The notes under the pieces were generated by a model that saw nothing but the letters and a program-made list of their open reading frames with translations, was not told the DNA's origin and made no database searches. The position numbers and the translations under genes were made by a program. 64,000 bases of DNA, from the NCBI GenBank assembly GCA_963969595.1, contig OZ018417.1, positions 11,348,501 to 11,412,500 of the forward strand. The letters run 5' to 3'. Position 1 is the stretch's first letter; the number at the start of each line of letters is the position of its first letter. The stretch is from Neckera pumila (taxonomy: Eukaryota > Streptophyta > Bryopsida > Hypnales > Neckeraceae). Positions 47,717 to 59,733 of the stretch are shown in pieces.

Positions 47717-50110
47717 TTTGCAAGAGGCCACTGAAAAATATTCTGAGGATTGATTTTGTCCTTCAATTCTCGTCTTCGTTCGATTTTCGAGAGGCTCCTC
47801 GAGTGGATACTCAATGCACTGGATATCTCAAGCTACTAAACCACGCGGTAACCCGTTTCCTCCCTGCACACCAAAGAATTATCGCCGATTAGAAACTACT
47901 AATCCCGCAGTCAGGCACAGTACAGAAAACAGTGCTATTTACAGTCAATCCTTTCCAACAAAACACGCAATAGGGTAATCGTTTGCACAAATAGCATGCT
48001 TCATGCAATCTCTCAAAGAACCAGGAAACACAAGAAGCAGACATTCATTTGTCATTTCGCACTCTAGTTAGTCGGGAATATTCGAATACCAGATCATCAA
48101 AGAAGTTTGAAAAGAAGTGTAGTTTAAAACGGTGCAAGGGCATCAGGACAATAATTCATCGTATCTCGAATAGGAAGTCATCAGTTATGGACAAAAAAAC
48201 ATGCGGATCATGATTCGCTGACCGAATTCCTTGCGTACACGGTACCTTTTCTCGAAGTACTGACACAACACTTAAAGCACCGAAGTAATCCATGACCAAA
48301 GCAATTCTAAGTTGTTCACAAGTTGTAGAATTCCTCACGATCAGCAAATTATTTCTGACGTAACACAAAATGAATTTATCCGGGGGCACCCGAAAAGAAA
48401 TGACCACAGACTTCATACGTACATCTTCTTTCCTGCACTTCTGCAAGGCTGGAACCGACCAAGGCAGTGAAGCATCGTACACCAGTGGGACACCTTAAGC
48501 AGGACAATACTCGTGACCCTGAAAACCATCACTGTGCATACCAAACAGCTAAATTACGTGCCGGATCCTCACAGCCTCAACTCGACGTACCAAAATCCTA
48601 ACAAACAGAACCGTTAATCTTTGAGACGTGTACTGTGCACGAGTTCAGTCCCGCATTCGAAGAAGAAATCCATCCGAAAATCTCAGAAAATCATTCTCAC
48701 AAAAGCAAGGAACAGAGTATCGCTTTCCTTACTCCACTTAAAAGAGAGGGACTTAGTAAAGTGAGGAACGTAGATGATTAATGCTCGACGCCGCCACAAA
48801 AATTTCGATCGACGTCTCAAAATATTGGAGTCTTGCTGCATTAAATACGGACCTTACAAAGATAATCAACGGGACAGGCTGAGAACGACCTTACAATTTC
48901 TTGATATCAACCATCACGAGAGGAAAACGACTTCCACAAACTCTCAGGTAATTCCATCTTCCTTGCTCATATTCTAACCAAGTGATCAGCCGGATTCCCC
49001 AGTACAGAACGGAGTCGGCTCTAAACAAGACTGACATACCACTTCAGCTGAAAGCAACGCGCGCACTTATGTATTTGAAACCCTACAGTATCCGAAATGG
49101 TACAACATTAATCCTAATACAAACAAACTGCATCACACGCTTCATATTCATTGTCCTAATCCACAACCACGTGAACAACAACTAATTCACACCAACGCCT
49201 GACACCATCCCCAACAAAACAATCCTGTACCTTCGAACCCGGTGTCGCGAACGTCTTGACTGGCTGGCAAGTCGACACCGCTTCGTATACAGACACATAC
49301 CAATACTATTCCGAAACTCCACTGCAAAAACGCTACTGAAAAGGAGGACCCTCCACCACACTCATCCGGAACCCGAGACTCCCGCTGTTTCCAATCTCCT
49401 TCAACCAAGCCTGTTTCAAATAAAGAAAATTACAGCTATTACTCGCTCTCTCGCTCTCCACTTTCTTCAAGCGACTCGCTCTCAGCACACACTCATCCAC
49501 ATACGTATCAACGATTAACACGCGATTCAACTCCTACAGACTCCCTTCCTTCGATCGCCCCTAGCTAGCTCTTCGCAACCTTAACACACACACTCCAAAG
49601 CCACAGACTCCCGCCAATCCAAATCGCGTTCAAACTTCCACTCCCGAGCCTGAATTTCAACCGACACTTGAATCGCTCCCGCTGCTTCAATCACATCGCT
49701 TCTTCCGAAATCACTTCAAGAACAACGTAACGCCGTGCGGATGATCGCAGGAATATTCGCGTTGTCCGAATGAATCGCGGTTGTTTGTTGTTCCAGCACC
49801 AGCGATTGAAGCCGGGCAATGCAGGCGCTGCTGCATTAAGTTTAAAATGCGCAATGCGTGTGGAGGTTGTGGAAACGCCGGGAGCTGAACGTGAATGACA
49901 AGAAGTAGAGCCTGGAAAAGAAGGGAAGGCGGAAGAGGAGGAGGTGGTGCCGTGGTGGTGCGGCTACAGCTTGACTGCTGAAGGGCAGTGAAGCGCCGGA
50001 ACGCCTATTTCCACGGTCGCCGGCTACCGTTTCTTCCGGTGGACCGCTTGGTTTCCCCCGTCGTTTGCCACTCCGATACTTCATCCACTTGGATGAATGG
50101 GGGGTAAGGC
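47717..50110 (-). promoter_or_regulatory. Upstream region and probable 5' leader of the LBD gene
   Basis: More GC-rich than the rest of the window, with no convincing coding sequence. The sequence TATTTTTCAG (minus strand, ending at 47732) just before the coding exon is a possible 3' splice site, so a 5'-leader intron may exist. Pyrimidine-rich minus-strand stretches at about 49870-49960 resemble leader sequence near a start site. Open frames (48156-48482 and 49842-50084, -) lack recognisable domains; the second may be an upstream open frame. Confidence 0.35.
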
Positions 50111-50455
50111 GAGCCTGGATGTCGTCATTGGGTGGGTAGAGGTCCTAGCAACGGGCCCGGCAGAGTAGGTAGCTCATGGGGCAATCGAACATTTATTATA
50201 TATATATATATATTTCCAAAATTGTCCTAGCCCAATTGCGCCCCTAGTGTTGGGCCCAATTGTACCTTCTCTAATGTTGTGAAAACTGTAAAAGACCCTA
50301 TTGTGATTTTTTCAATGTAGAATTGGGGTTGAAAGGGGTTGGAATTGGGTTGAAAATCACGATTTTATGTCTTCAAGAAACACCACCATGCAAGTTAGAT
50401 ACGTGGACAAAGGTCTATTCATTATTTCACAATGAAGGGATGCTTTTGGATTAAA

Positions 50456-50656
50456 GTAGTCTGGTCTTAAACCGACCATTTAAGAGCTGATTGCCTTCTT
50501 GAGGAAGCTAAACTCCTTGAAATACTATTCAGTAAATTTTCATATGAAGAAAAATGCACCTCCTGAACTATACACTGCTTATATATTAAAGAAAGCAAAA
50601 TGTATTTATGTATCATGATCGCTTCTAGAGCCCGCTTGCTTTTAGAACAGACTACC
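50456..50656. mobile_element. Third copy of the GGTAGTCTG-ended element
   Basis: Starts AGTAGTCTGGTCTTAAA and ends GAACAGACTACC, with the internal block AAAGAAAGCAAAATG shared with the copies behind both glycosyltransferase genes (19752-20044, 40095-40598). It lies outside the duplication, which supports a mobile origin. A short (TA)n tract lies just upstream at about 50195-50212. Confidence 0.5.
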
Positions 50657-50699
50657 TTACCATTGCAACGATGAAGGAAGTTCAAAAAACCATACTAGA

Positions 50700-53600
50700 C
50701 TGCAAATCAACAAGATAGTTTCCCCCAAGGACAACAATGGACAAGAATAGTTTCCTTAGGGACTACAGTGGGAAGGTGTATGTTTTTGCTTTGAGCCTTT
50801 ATAATATATCTTTTTCTAATGAAAATTAAGTTAACCAAAATACATGTAAAAAAACCCTGTGATTTGCTATTTAATTGCAACAATAAAATCTTAAATTTGA
50901 TTTGTGTAAGTATATGCATTGACCAAAGGAATGACAATGGGTTATCTGACCTTCATCAAATATTAGGCGGATTCACAATTCTCTATTGTAAAGGTTACAT
51001 TTGGGTTCCAATCATTAATTTCCCCAAATTCATTGAATATTTCTTCTTCTATTAGAAGAACAAATAATGCTTTATTAAACTCATAGAAACACCATTCAAG
51101 TCTCTGTAGCTGAATGTAATCCCTTGTGAAGGTATGTGCACCCAAAATGAACACTAATTGCAACTGAGGTTATAGACAATTGTAAATTAAAGACAAACTA
51201 TTTTTGGCATGCGATACTAATATAAGATATGAATAAGTTATAAAATTTTAAAGTATTGACTAGAGAGTAGAGATGTACAAAACATTGACACTAGTCTCTC
51301 ATGTTCTTATTGTGTATGTGTTGTTTTATTAATATCTAAGCTTTACTATGACTTTTAATTTGGTCCCAATGTTAATCATGTCATACTTTCATGTATGTGG
51401 GCAATGGTAATTATGGATGCGCATTCCTTACAATGCCTAATATAACATTGTTAACCTTTAAAGGAACATTGTCCCCTCAAATAACAAATGAAAGTTTGGG
51501 AAGGATCCTACGATCTCAATTTTTGGCTTGATTTTAAAAAAGAATCCAAATATAGAAAAATAAATTAGATGTCTGAAAATATAATGATTAACATTGGGAC
51601 CAAATTAAAAGTCATTATTTCAATCAATGACCTGGAGCAAAACTTATGCATTGCTTTGTTCTATTTGATTTATTGATTTGTTCTATTTAACAATTTATTA
51701 ATGAATGAATTTGTATGTGTTTTTGAATTTATTTTTTCCACTAGACTTTCATCTCAATTCTTCAACTTAAAATTCTTTTTAATTCAAAACCTACAATGCA
51801 AAAAATTTAAGTTAAGAAGATTCAAAGTCTCAGCAATTTGGTCTCACAAGGTGCAATAAAATGTATTTTCTTCACTTCAAATACAAATATCTAGCAATCT
51901 ACATGGTCAAAGTTTATGAAATTTCTTCTATGCATTTTGACAAGGAAAAGATTGAAATATTATATCCTCTTAATGTTTGAAAGTGAGAATAAAAACATCA
52001 ATTGCAAGATCATAATGCATAAATTTTAAAAAAAAAGACTTATAAGTTTTTCCAAAAGGCATAATTTAATTATTTATTAGTTTTAGAATAAAAATTGCCT
52101 ATACTTCACAACTTGCAAATAATGATAACATGTTAGAAAATTGATATCTGTTTAAAAAAATGAAATTATACAAAATTTGAGTTTCATTTTATAAAAAACA
52201 TTATAGTCATTCAAGAATAAGTTCCTTCTGGGTGATGAAAATTTTCATCTCAATCCGATATTTCATGAAGTACAGACATGTATGTAGATAAGGTGATTCT
52301 AAAGACAAAGAGTTTGAGACTCTTTTTGCTGGTTTAAAAAAAGACATGATATAAGGCAAATGTCAATGACAATTTTTGAGAGCTAACAATTTTGCAAGAA
52401 TTTATTATGAAGCTTGTCAAATTCAAATCAATAGCCTCATTCAAATTCTTAGATCTACCAAGTGAAAAAATATTAACTAGTAATAATAAATCTTTTACAA
52501 TATATTTAAAAAAAATTTAATCTATAAATCAATGAAGTGCCTACATTAAAGGCCGGTGCATTCAGAATCACCACTTGAAATGTGCAAATAATACACTATA
52601 AGGTATGCGTAGTTATAATTACTACACTTTGCCAATTCTATCAAAGTGAGGATTTTGGATTTGCCTAATCAGTTTTGTAATAGTAAACTATAAAATATAT
52701 ATTAAGTTTACATCTTTACTTTAAAATCAAATTTTGCATGAGTAACATGATGAAAGGGAAAACCTGTTATTTTTGTTTTTTTTTATACTCCCCAAAAATG
52801 TCTTTTTTGCATGATTTATTGCTTGAATTCTTGAAAGCTACACAGTTTTTGTGAGGGAATATTAAGCAATAGACTTTCCTATTTTCAATGGATGAAATTG
52901 CTTAATTATTATATAATATAGGGACAATATTGCTCCATTATGGATATGGATGAACTTACACACTTTCAGATGAATATATATGCTTTCATCCATATTTTTG
53001 TGAGCTTTCATCCATATTTCTGTATGCTTCATCCATGCCAATGGATGTAAATAGCTTCATGACTCTACTAGAGATTGCTTTTTGTGTTCTTTCAATAAAT
53101 TGAAAAAACAAACTACTTCCAAATTATTCACAAAGACTGTAAGCACTAGTATAATTAGCTCTTATATATTTGTTTATAGCTTATTATTTTTTATTTCAAT
53201 AATGATCATACAACATAAAAAATTGAGCACGAAGGTAAGAGTATCTCCACCCAAGTGCTTCACACTCTTGGTTTGAAATTAGAAAGTGAAAGTTGTGGAT
53301 TTGGAAGTAAGAGGGTGTAGAGTTGCTACCAAATCTAGGATTTTGAGAAAATTCCAGCTTTGATGAAGCATAGTTAAAAGTCTCTTGTTCGTAAAGCTAA
53401 GATTTTGTAAGGATCTAAATGATGCAATTAGATTTCTAAGAAGATATGGTATGCCGTATTTGGAGCTTGTATAAGAACGTTAAAAGTTCCCTTTCTTCAA
53501 ATCAAAGGCAAGTAAAGAGGATTTAATTTACTTTCAAGCCTATATCTTTCACTAACTAATTCCAAACTTTGAGTGTGATAGCTTTTTTAAAAGCTAAAAA

Positions 53601-54057
53601 TTCAATACATAAGCATATCAAATATCAAAATTATATACTTTTTTACCAAAAAATTATGGATGCTCAAAAATTTTGCCCTTAAACTCTATAGCAATTAATT
53701 CTCTTTCACTCCATCAAGCATAATTTTCACATGCAAACTCCAAATAGAGCAAGTCATCAATTTTTTGAAATCACAAGAAGAAGAAAGCATGCTTTCAAAT
53801 TTTATTTAAAAATTCACAATATATAGTTTGCTTGTGAATTTATGGCCTGTCATTTACGGGCTCTCCAAATAGGCATATATGACACAAATTATATATAGTG
53901 AATTTATAGGAGCCTTTGGGATTCAATTAATTTCTAAAATAAGGCCAAAAAAAAATCTTTTCAGGTTAGAGAGTTGAAAATTTTCTAAGGCAACCAATAG
54001 AACTTACAAAACAAGTGGAACATAGGTTCAACTTTGCAACCATGGGGGTGGATCTTT
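50700..54057. other. AT-rich intergenic DNA
   Basis: No gene seen. Apart from a degenerate TTAA-type element at 51455-51960, no element with clear ends. Open frames of 64-78 codons are unremarkable. Confidence 0.45.
51455..51960 (-). mobile_element. Degenerate TTAA-type element remnant
   Basis: TTAA at 51451-51454 is followed by CCTTTAAAGGAACATTGTCC, a diverged version of the copy 3 left end. About 51770-51950 follows the copy 3 interior (blocks around AAAACCTACAATGCAAAAAA and ATCTAGCAATCTACATGGTC). The right end is not recognisable. Older than the other copies. Confidence 0.55.
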
Positions 54058-54424
54058 CATTAGAGAAATTTTCAGCCTCTCTAAGGGCCGTCCGAAGTTG
54101 ACATGCCATGCTATTCTTTGCATGGCCTGTCAACTTCGAAATTGCTCTTGGTGAGCAGTCAGAGTCTTTGACTACTCGCCGGAGCAGTCAATTTCCATAG
54201 AATTTATTTATTTATTTAATATATTTTTTTATAAATATTTTCTTAAGATAAAAAAAATTAATAACTTTTTATTTGGAATTTTGGGTTCTTGCGCCATTGC
54301 CTCTGCAGTTTCAGTAGGGTGGAAATAGGGGAAAAACGATTTTTTGAGCAAAATAAAAGCAACTTTTAGGGTACCTCGGAGGACTGTGGAGCAGCCTTCT
54401 AGAGGCCTGAAATTTCCTCTAATG
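54058..54424 (+). mobile_element. CATTAG-type element E6
   Basis: 367 bp, the best-preserved copy: ends CATTAGAGAAATTTTCAGCC and GCCTGAAATTTCCTCTAATG. A hairpin at about 54094-54140 has arms CGAAGTTGACATGCCATGC and GCATGGCCTGTCAACTTCG. It is followed by CTTGGTGAGCAGTCA (about 54148) and TTGCGCCATTGCCTCTGCAG (about 54292). Immediately flanking bases (CTTT left, GTGG right) show no adjacent perfect duplication. Confidence 0.88.
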
Positions 54425-54675
54425 GTGGATTTCTGTCTTGATAAATATAGGGTCCAATTTTAGCTATTGATCCACGTACACCTCCAAAGTCCACCATAAT
54501 TAATTTTCAATAGTTAAGATCTTGATGTCAACAAATTTATAACCTTGAAGAGATAAGCCTATCACCATTTTTCCAAACTTCATTTTGCAACTATCTATGA
54601 ATTATGTATTTTCTTGTATTTATTTTTTAGAGATGTGATTACATATCCTAATAAAAATATTATATATATTTTTGA

Positions 54676-54838
54676 CACTAGAAAAAAATTGCGTTGATTT
54701 CAACAAAATCAACTTGACATGTTTGTTGTGTCCAATGCTAATATGCATTTTTCAACTTCTTTCAACACAGATTTTGCATTGGACACAACAAACATGTCAA
54801 GTTGATTTTGTTGAAATCAATTCAATTTTCTTCTAGTG
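54676..54838. mobile_element. CACTA-type miniature element
   Basis: 163 bp, ends CACTAGAAAAAAATTG and CAATTTTCTTCTAGTG, with nearly full-length inverted arms (blocks TTGACATGTTTGTTGTGTCC and its complement). Flanked by TGA at 54673-54675 and 54839-54841. CACTA ends and a 3-bp duplication place it in the CMC/EnSpm superfamily. Non-coding. Confidence 0.88.
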
Positions 54839-54841
54839 TGA

Positions 54842-56896
54842 ACATTTGAAATGAACTTTAATTCCTTTATAAAAAGTGAAAAAATTCATATTAAATACAA
54901 TATATGTTCAAAAAATGTGAAAATCTTCCTACAAGTTTATATTAAAGTATAGAACATCATGGTTCAAATTTTGTTCTCTTGTCATTTATAATTATAAAAT
55001 CATGAATCTGTGGTTAGGATCTAAAATTTAAATTGCTATAAAATATTTATATTTAAAAAATCCGACATTTCAAATTGGAATGGAAACTAAACTTGATAAG
55101 ATCCATTTTGTTAGTTGGATCCAAATTCAAAAAAACATATTGTCATTGCTTAAATGCACATAAAGAGAAAAGGAGCATAAGTTGCCAAAATACACTATAT
55201 GGATTTGCCATTTTTTTATGTAAATTGAAAAGTCAAATTATAACTAGAAAAGAATATCCAAGTCCATTCATTGAAAACAAGTTCAAGTAAGTCTTTTCAA
55301 AAAATGACAACCCTAGAGATTTTTCTTTAAATCATCTAAAAGACACTTTTCCTCTCATGGATTTTAGAGTGAATATAAGGCATTATAAAAATCTATGTAT
55401 TTAAAACATGAATTTAGAATTGAAAAACAACCTCTCTAATAGAAGATGTGTATGCCAAAATTCCAATCTATATTTAAATTGTGAAAACAACTCATTTATG
55501 AGGATTATTCAAAATTTTTTTTTTACCTAAACATGAGGGATTTTTATACAAGAATTTGATTTTTTCCTAAATTCTTTATCAAAAATTGACTAAATAAACA
55601 TTTGGAATATCTGATAGAATGATTGATGCTTTATCTTCAATCTCACTGCACGATCCAAAAGGATAAAGAAACTAGAATTGTAATTGCTACTTTACTAGAA
55701 GTGAGGTAGGGTGTTTGTACAAGCAAAGAAATCATCGAAGACTCTCGTCTTGGTTTTGCATTTTCAAGTTAAAGAGATGCTCTTCCCCACAAAAGCTTCA
55801 AAATTTTGATTTTGCTTGTAGTTGCCGCTCACCATCATTGCATGAAGTTTCTAAAGAATTTGAGTGCATCCTTTTGGTCCAACTTTCAAAAATTAGCACC
55901 AATGTATGGGAGATGTAAAGGGGGTAGATCTCTCTACTTCATGAATTCAAAAATGTTAGTTAGTGTTGCAAGTTTGGATAATGTTGCAGATAATTTTGTT
56001 TTTCCTTTATTTTTTGGGCATTTTGAACAAGTTTGTTAAATTTGAAGTATAAAATGCGTGATTGGGGATGGATTTTTTTTTGTATTACTTGAAGGTTTTG
56101 AGTATAGTTGTGCATTCTATTAATTTGAAAACGCAGTTTTTGGAAGAGATTGGCATGAACCCACTCTTTGAAAATTCTTTGCATTTAATGAGTAATTGTG
56201 ACTTGTACTTGGGAATTTTCCATTTTTTTGAATTGGAGTAGAAACTAAACTTGAAAAAGCTTCATATCAATAGTTGGACTCAAATTCAAAAAGAACATTT
56301 TCATAGCTGCAATAAATTACATGACTAGAGTAGCCATAGTTTAAATATAGCAATTATAATAACATATGCTATGGACATTACATTTTGCATCCCACCTAAG
56401 ATGTTGGTTTTCTATTATTTATATGATGAGGGAGCACATGCAAAATTTCATCAACAAAGAAGAATTTACACCATTCCCTAAAGTAGATAGTAATGTAATG
56501 ACAAAGGTAAAATAAATTAGTTGGGTTAAGGTCATGTGAAGAGGCATGAAAGGTTACCTCAACTTCAAATATCCAAAATAGTAGCCCATTTGCACATGTT
56601 ATGCATGCATAGGAGTGTTGAATACTGAAGCTTTAAAGTTCTTCATACTTCTATCACTATCAATAGTGTTCAGTTGTTTGAAATCATTAAATTATGAAAT
56701 ATTCAAATTTTTGATTTATTTTCTTAAAATTAGGTCTTTAAATTTAAATTTATTTATATTGTAATTTTATAATTTAAATTTATGGTTGTTAAATATTTCA
56801 ATTTAAAATTACGTTGGTTGTTTCATTGCTCTCTTCAATAATAATTTATTATGAATTTATAATTATGAGAATTTAAAATACTAAATATTTAAAAGC
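54842..56896. other. AT-rich intergenic DNA
   Basis: Nothing callable. Two overlapping open frames at 55715-56039 read in different frames and have no motif. Confidence 0.45.
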
Positions 56897-56900
56897 TTAG

Positions 56901-57820
56901 CCCCTAAAGGACCAAGGCCTTTTTTTTGCCAAAAAACACCCAAAACTGCCATTTTTTTAGCAAAGAGTGAAAAAAGATTAATTTTTTTTTTCAACATCTA
57001 ACCGTAGGATCTTACACCTAACTAGTATGGGAATGTGTGGAAAAAATTTCAGAATTTTAGACCGCACAGATTGCAAGATATCTACGTTTAAAGTGAAAAA
57101 AACAAAATTTTCAGCACATTGTGGGACTGGATTTTTTGACTTTGAACATTTTTAACTTAAAATTTTTACACTACAGAGTTTTGAGCTTTAAATTTTTATA
57201 GTGGAGAATTGAGTTGACAACCTACCCAAAACAAAAAATTTCAAAAAAACTTAGTTTTCATTATTGAAAAAATTGTTTTAAGTAGAAGTAGATACGAGAT
57301 AGAAGGAAAATCTGAAATATTCATATATTTTAGATGGAATTAAATTGCACTAATCCCAATGGTCAGATTGTTCCAGCAAGTAAATTTAACCATGCAAAAA
57401 AATAAAATTTGAAAAATTTGAAAAATTGCATTCAGAAATGAACCCTACAAGTTATTTTTTTCAAAAAGATGCTCTAACTGCCCAAAAAACAAGAATGTCC
57501 ATAACTTTCTCATAACAAATCCAAATGAAATTAATCAAAGCTTTTTAGATAGACAAAAACACAATCTATGAGAAAAAAATACGATAAAAAAATAAAAAAA
57601 AAGTGCAAATTTTTTTTGCTGCCCGCCGTCCCCTATTTTGAGCTTATTTGGTCATAACTTTTGTTCTTGGGCACCGATTGTGAAAAAATTATATTCCCAT
57701 GAAGCTAATCAGTTTTTCTACCTTCCAAAAATGTTTCAAAAAATCAGAAGAAAATTTCAGCCCGTAGGTACCTACCCGAAAACGCATTTGTCCCCCGAAG
57801 GGACAACGGGCTTTTAGGGG
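56901..57820 (+). mobile_element. TTAA-target non-autonomous element, copy 8
   Basis: 920 bp with ends CCCCTAAAGGACC and GGGCTTTTAGGGG. The left flank is TTAG (56897-56900, one base changed from TTAA); the right flank is TTAA (57821-57824). It belongs to the first subfamily with CATCTAACCGTAGGATCTTA (about 56994), close to copies 2 and 3. No coding capacity. Confidence 0.9.
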
Positions 57821-57824
57821 TTAA

Positions 57825-59733
57825 AATTTTGAATTCTGTAAATATATAAATGTGTGAATTTTTATTTTTCATAACATTTAATTTTGAAAAGTAAGAGGTT
57901 ATACAATTATATTTCTAAATTTTTAAGGTTGAAATAATTAAATTTAAAATTTAGAATATTAATTTATTAATGAAATTATTTATGTTATTAATATTTAATA
58001 TTTTAAATATTAAAATTAAAATGATTGGAAATGAAATAGTCTTTACTACAAATTTTAGTGATGACTTTTTAGATCATAACTACTTTAGCCAATATGTGAT
58101 GATATATATTTCTATATAGACAAATATAGGGTGCACTTGGTAAAAAGACAAATAGGAATGAAATTTTGAGGCCAAACACAAAATTGAGCCATGAAATGAA
58201 GCCACAACATTGGTAAAGAAACAATAGAATGTAGTATGATGATGTCACACAATTAAAGTCATGAAATAAAGGCACATGTAGCCACAACTACTACTTCAAA
58301 TAATTTAGATGCCCCTTCATGCACAATTCTACTATTTTTATAAAAAATAAACTTGGGCTCCGGTGCTCTTTGCGCTACTAGTGCAGCTTGACTAAAAATT
58401 TTGGGGCCTTGTTTAAGGATCGCGAGACCTTGGCATTGGGAGTTTTTATATGGATATTGAAGCCCAAAATTTATTAGATTTCTATTGGTAATTAGTTTTC
58501 CATTGATATTCTTTGGCTAATTCATTTATAATTTTACTTAAAATATATAATTTAAAAAATATATACAAATCAAAGACTTGGAAAAAATAATTTGCAACTA
58601 TGGAGAGCTGATTTTTTAATTTTAGAATGATACAATAAGAAAATGATGTTTTATTCCATATTGTAAGTCTAAGCATAAATTTTTTTGTATTCCTTGAACA
58701 TCAATTGCACTTGATATGAATTGTTTTACTTTATATTCAAACATTAATGATATTTACATCCCTAAAAAATAAATTAGAAAATCACTATCATAAATTTTTG
58801 CAAGTGGAGTTTGAAAAGTGGTGATAGGCTATCTCTAGACTCTAGTTGATGTTGAAGTTTTGGCAATTGTAATCTCATTAGGGTAGACTTTGCAGACATT
58901 TGTTGACCAATAGCAACATTGAATCCTTTGTAGCCACAACATGAAGGCCTAAAAAAGTTACATTTTGTGATGAATTATACTAAAAAAAGTAGAAGTTTCT
59001 ATTGCAATCACTAATCATTGCATCGCTATCACCCAACATTGATTGTGGCTATTCACTCAAGCTAAGGTAACCTAAATCTCATTTATTGAAAAAAAATTGC
59101 CATGGATTGATTCAATATTAAAATGGGTCATTCCCTAGGAGTTTGTTATGGGTGGTTTGTCTATTATAGGCTAGTTTACCTTGACCATATTATATCATTC
59201 TGCGGAGGGAACCATTAGAGTGGGCTCCTATAAGGGCCATATGCGACGTCAAGCGGCTAGAGGCAGGTCCCACCTCCAAATTGGACAGCAGACTGAGGTG
59301 TCCTGTCACTTATCTTTTTTTTTATTAGCTACGCTGAATAGGGGTATTAAGGGGATCCATACTAATTAATTGACATACCACACTATATAAACATCTATCT
59401 TTGTTGTACGTGAATAGTTTAAACTGCCCGATTGCAGTGTTCGTGTTCTGCGCACACTACAAGACAAACAAGACACATCAGAGGGTTAAGACAAGACACA
59501 CCACAAGACACAAAAAACGCCAAGGCAACCCCAAGCTCCTTCAGTATCACGCCTTCAGTCCTCCAGTATCACGCCTCATTCACGGCAGTCTTAGGCAGCA
59601 AGTCGCAGCAGTCTCAGGTAGCAGATTTCGCTGTGTTGAATCAAGGTGAACTTCAGTGGCAAGGTAAGCCTAACCTCATGAAAACTAAAGAAACATAAAT
59701 CCATGGAGAGGATACTGGTCCTGATGCTCTATT
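57825..59733. other. AT-rich intergenic DNA becoming GC-richer toward the hAT gene
   Basis: No gene seen. From about 59180 the base composition changes, probably the flank of the hAT-derived block. Its terminal inverted repeats and 8-bp duplication were sought but not found. Confidence 0.4.

Noticed and set aside
49842..50084. 80-codon minus-strand frame upstream of the LBD gene as a separate gene
   Set aside because: Low-complexity, pyrimidine-rich leader-like DNA with no domain; at most an upstream open frame.
54048..54434. A 10-bp duplication around CATTAG element E6 (GTGGATCTTT vs GTGGATTTCT)
   Set aside because: Two mismatches, and the other copies with true empty sites show no duplication; treated as chance.
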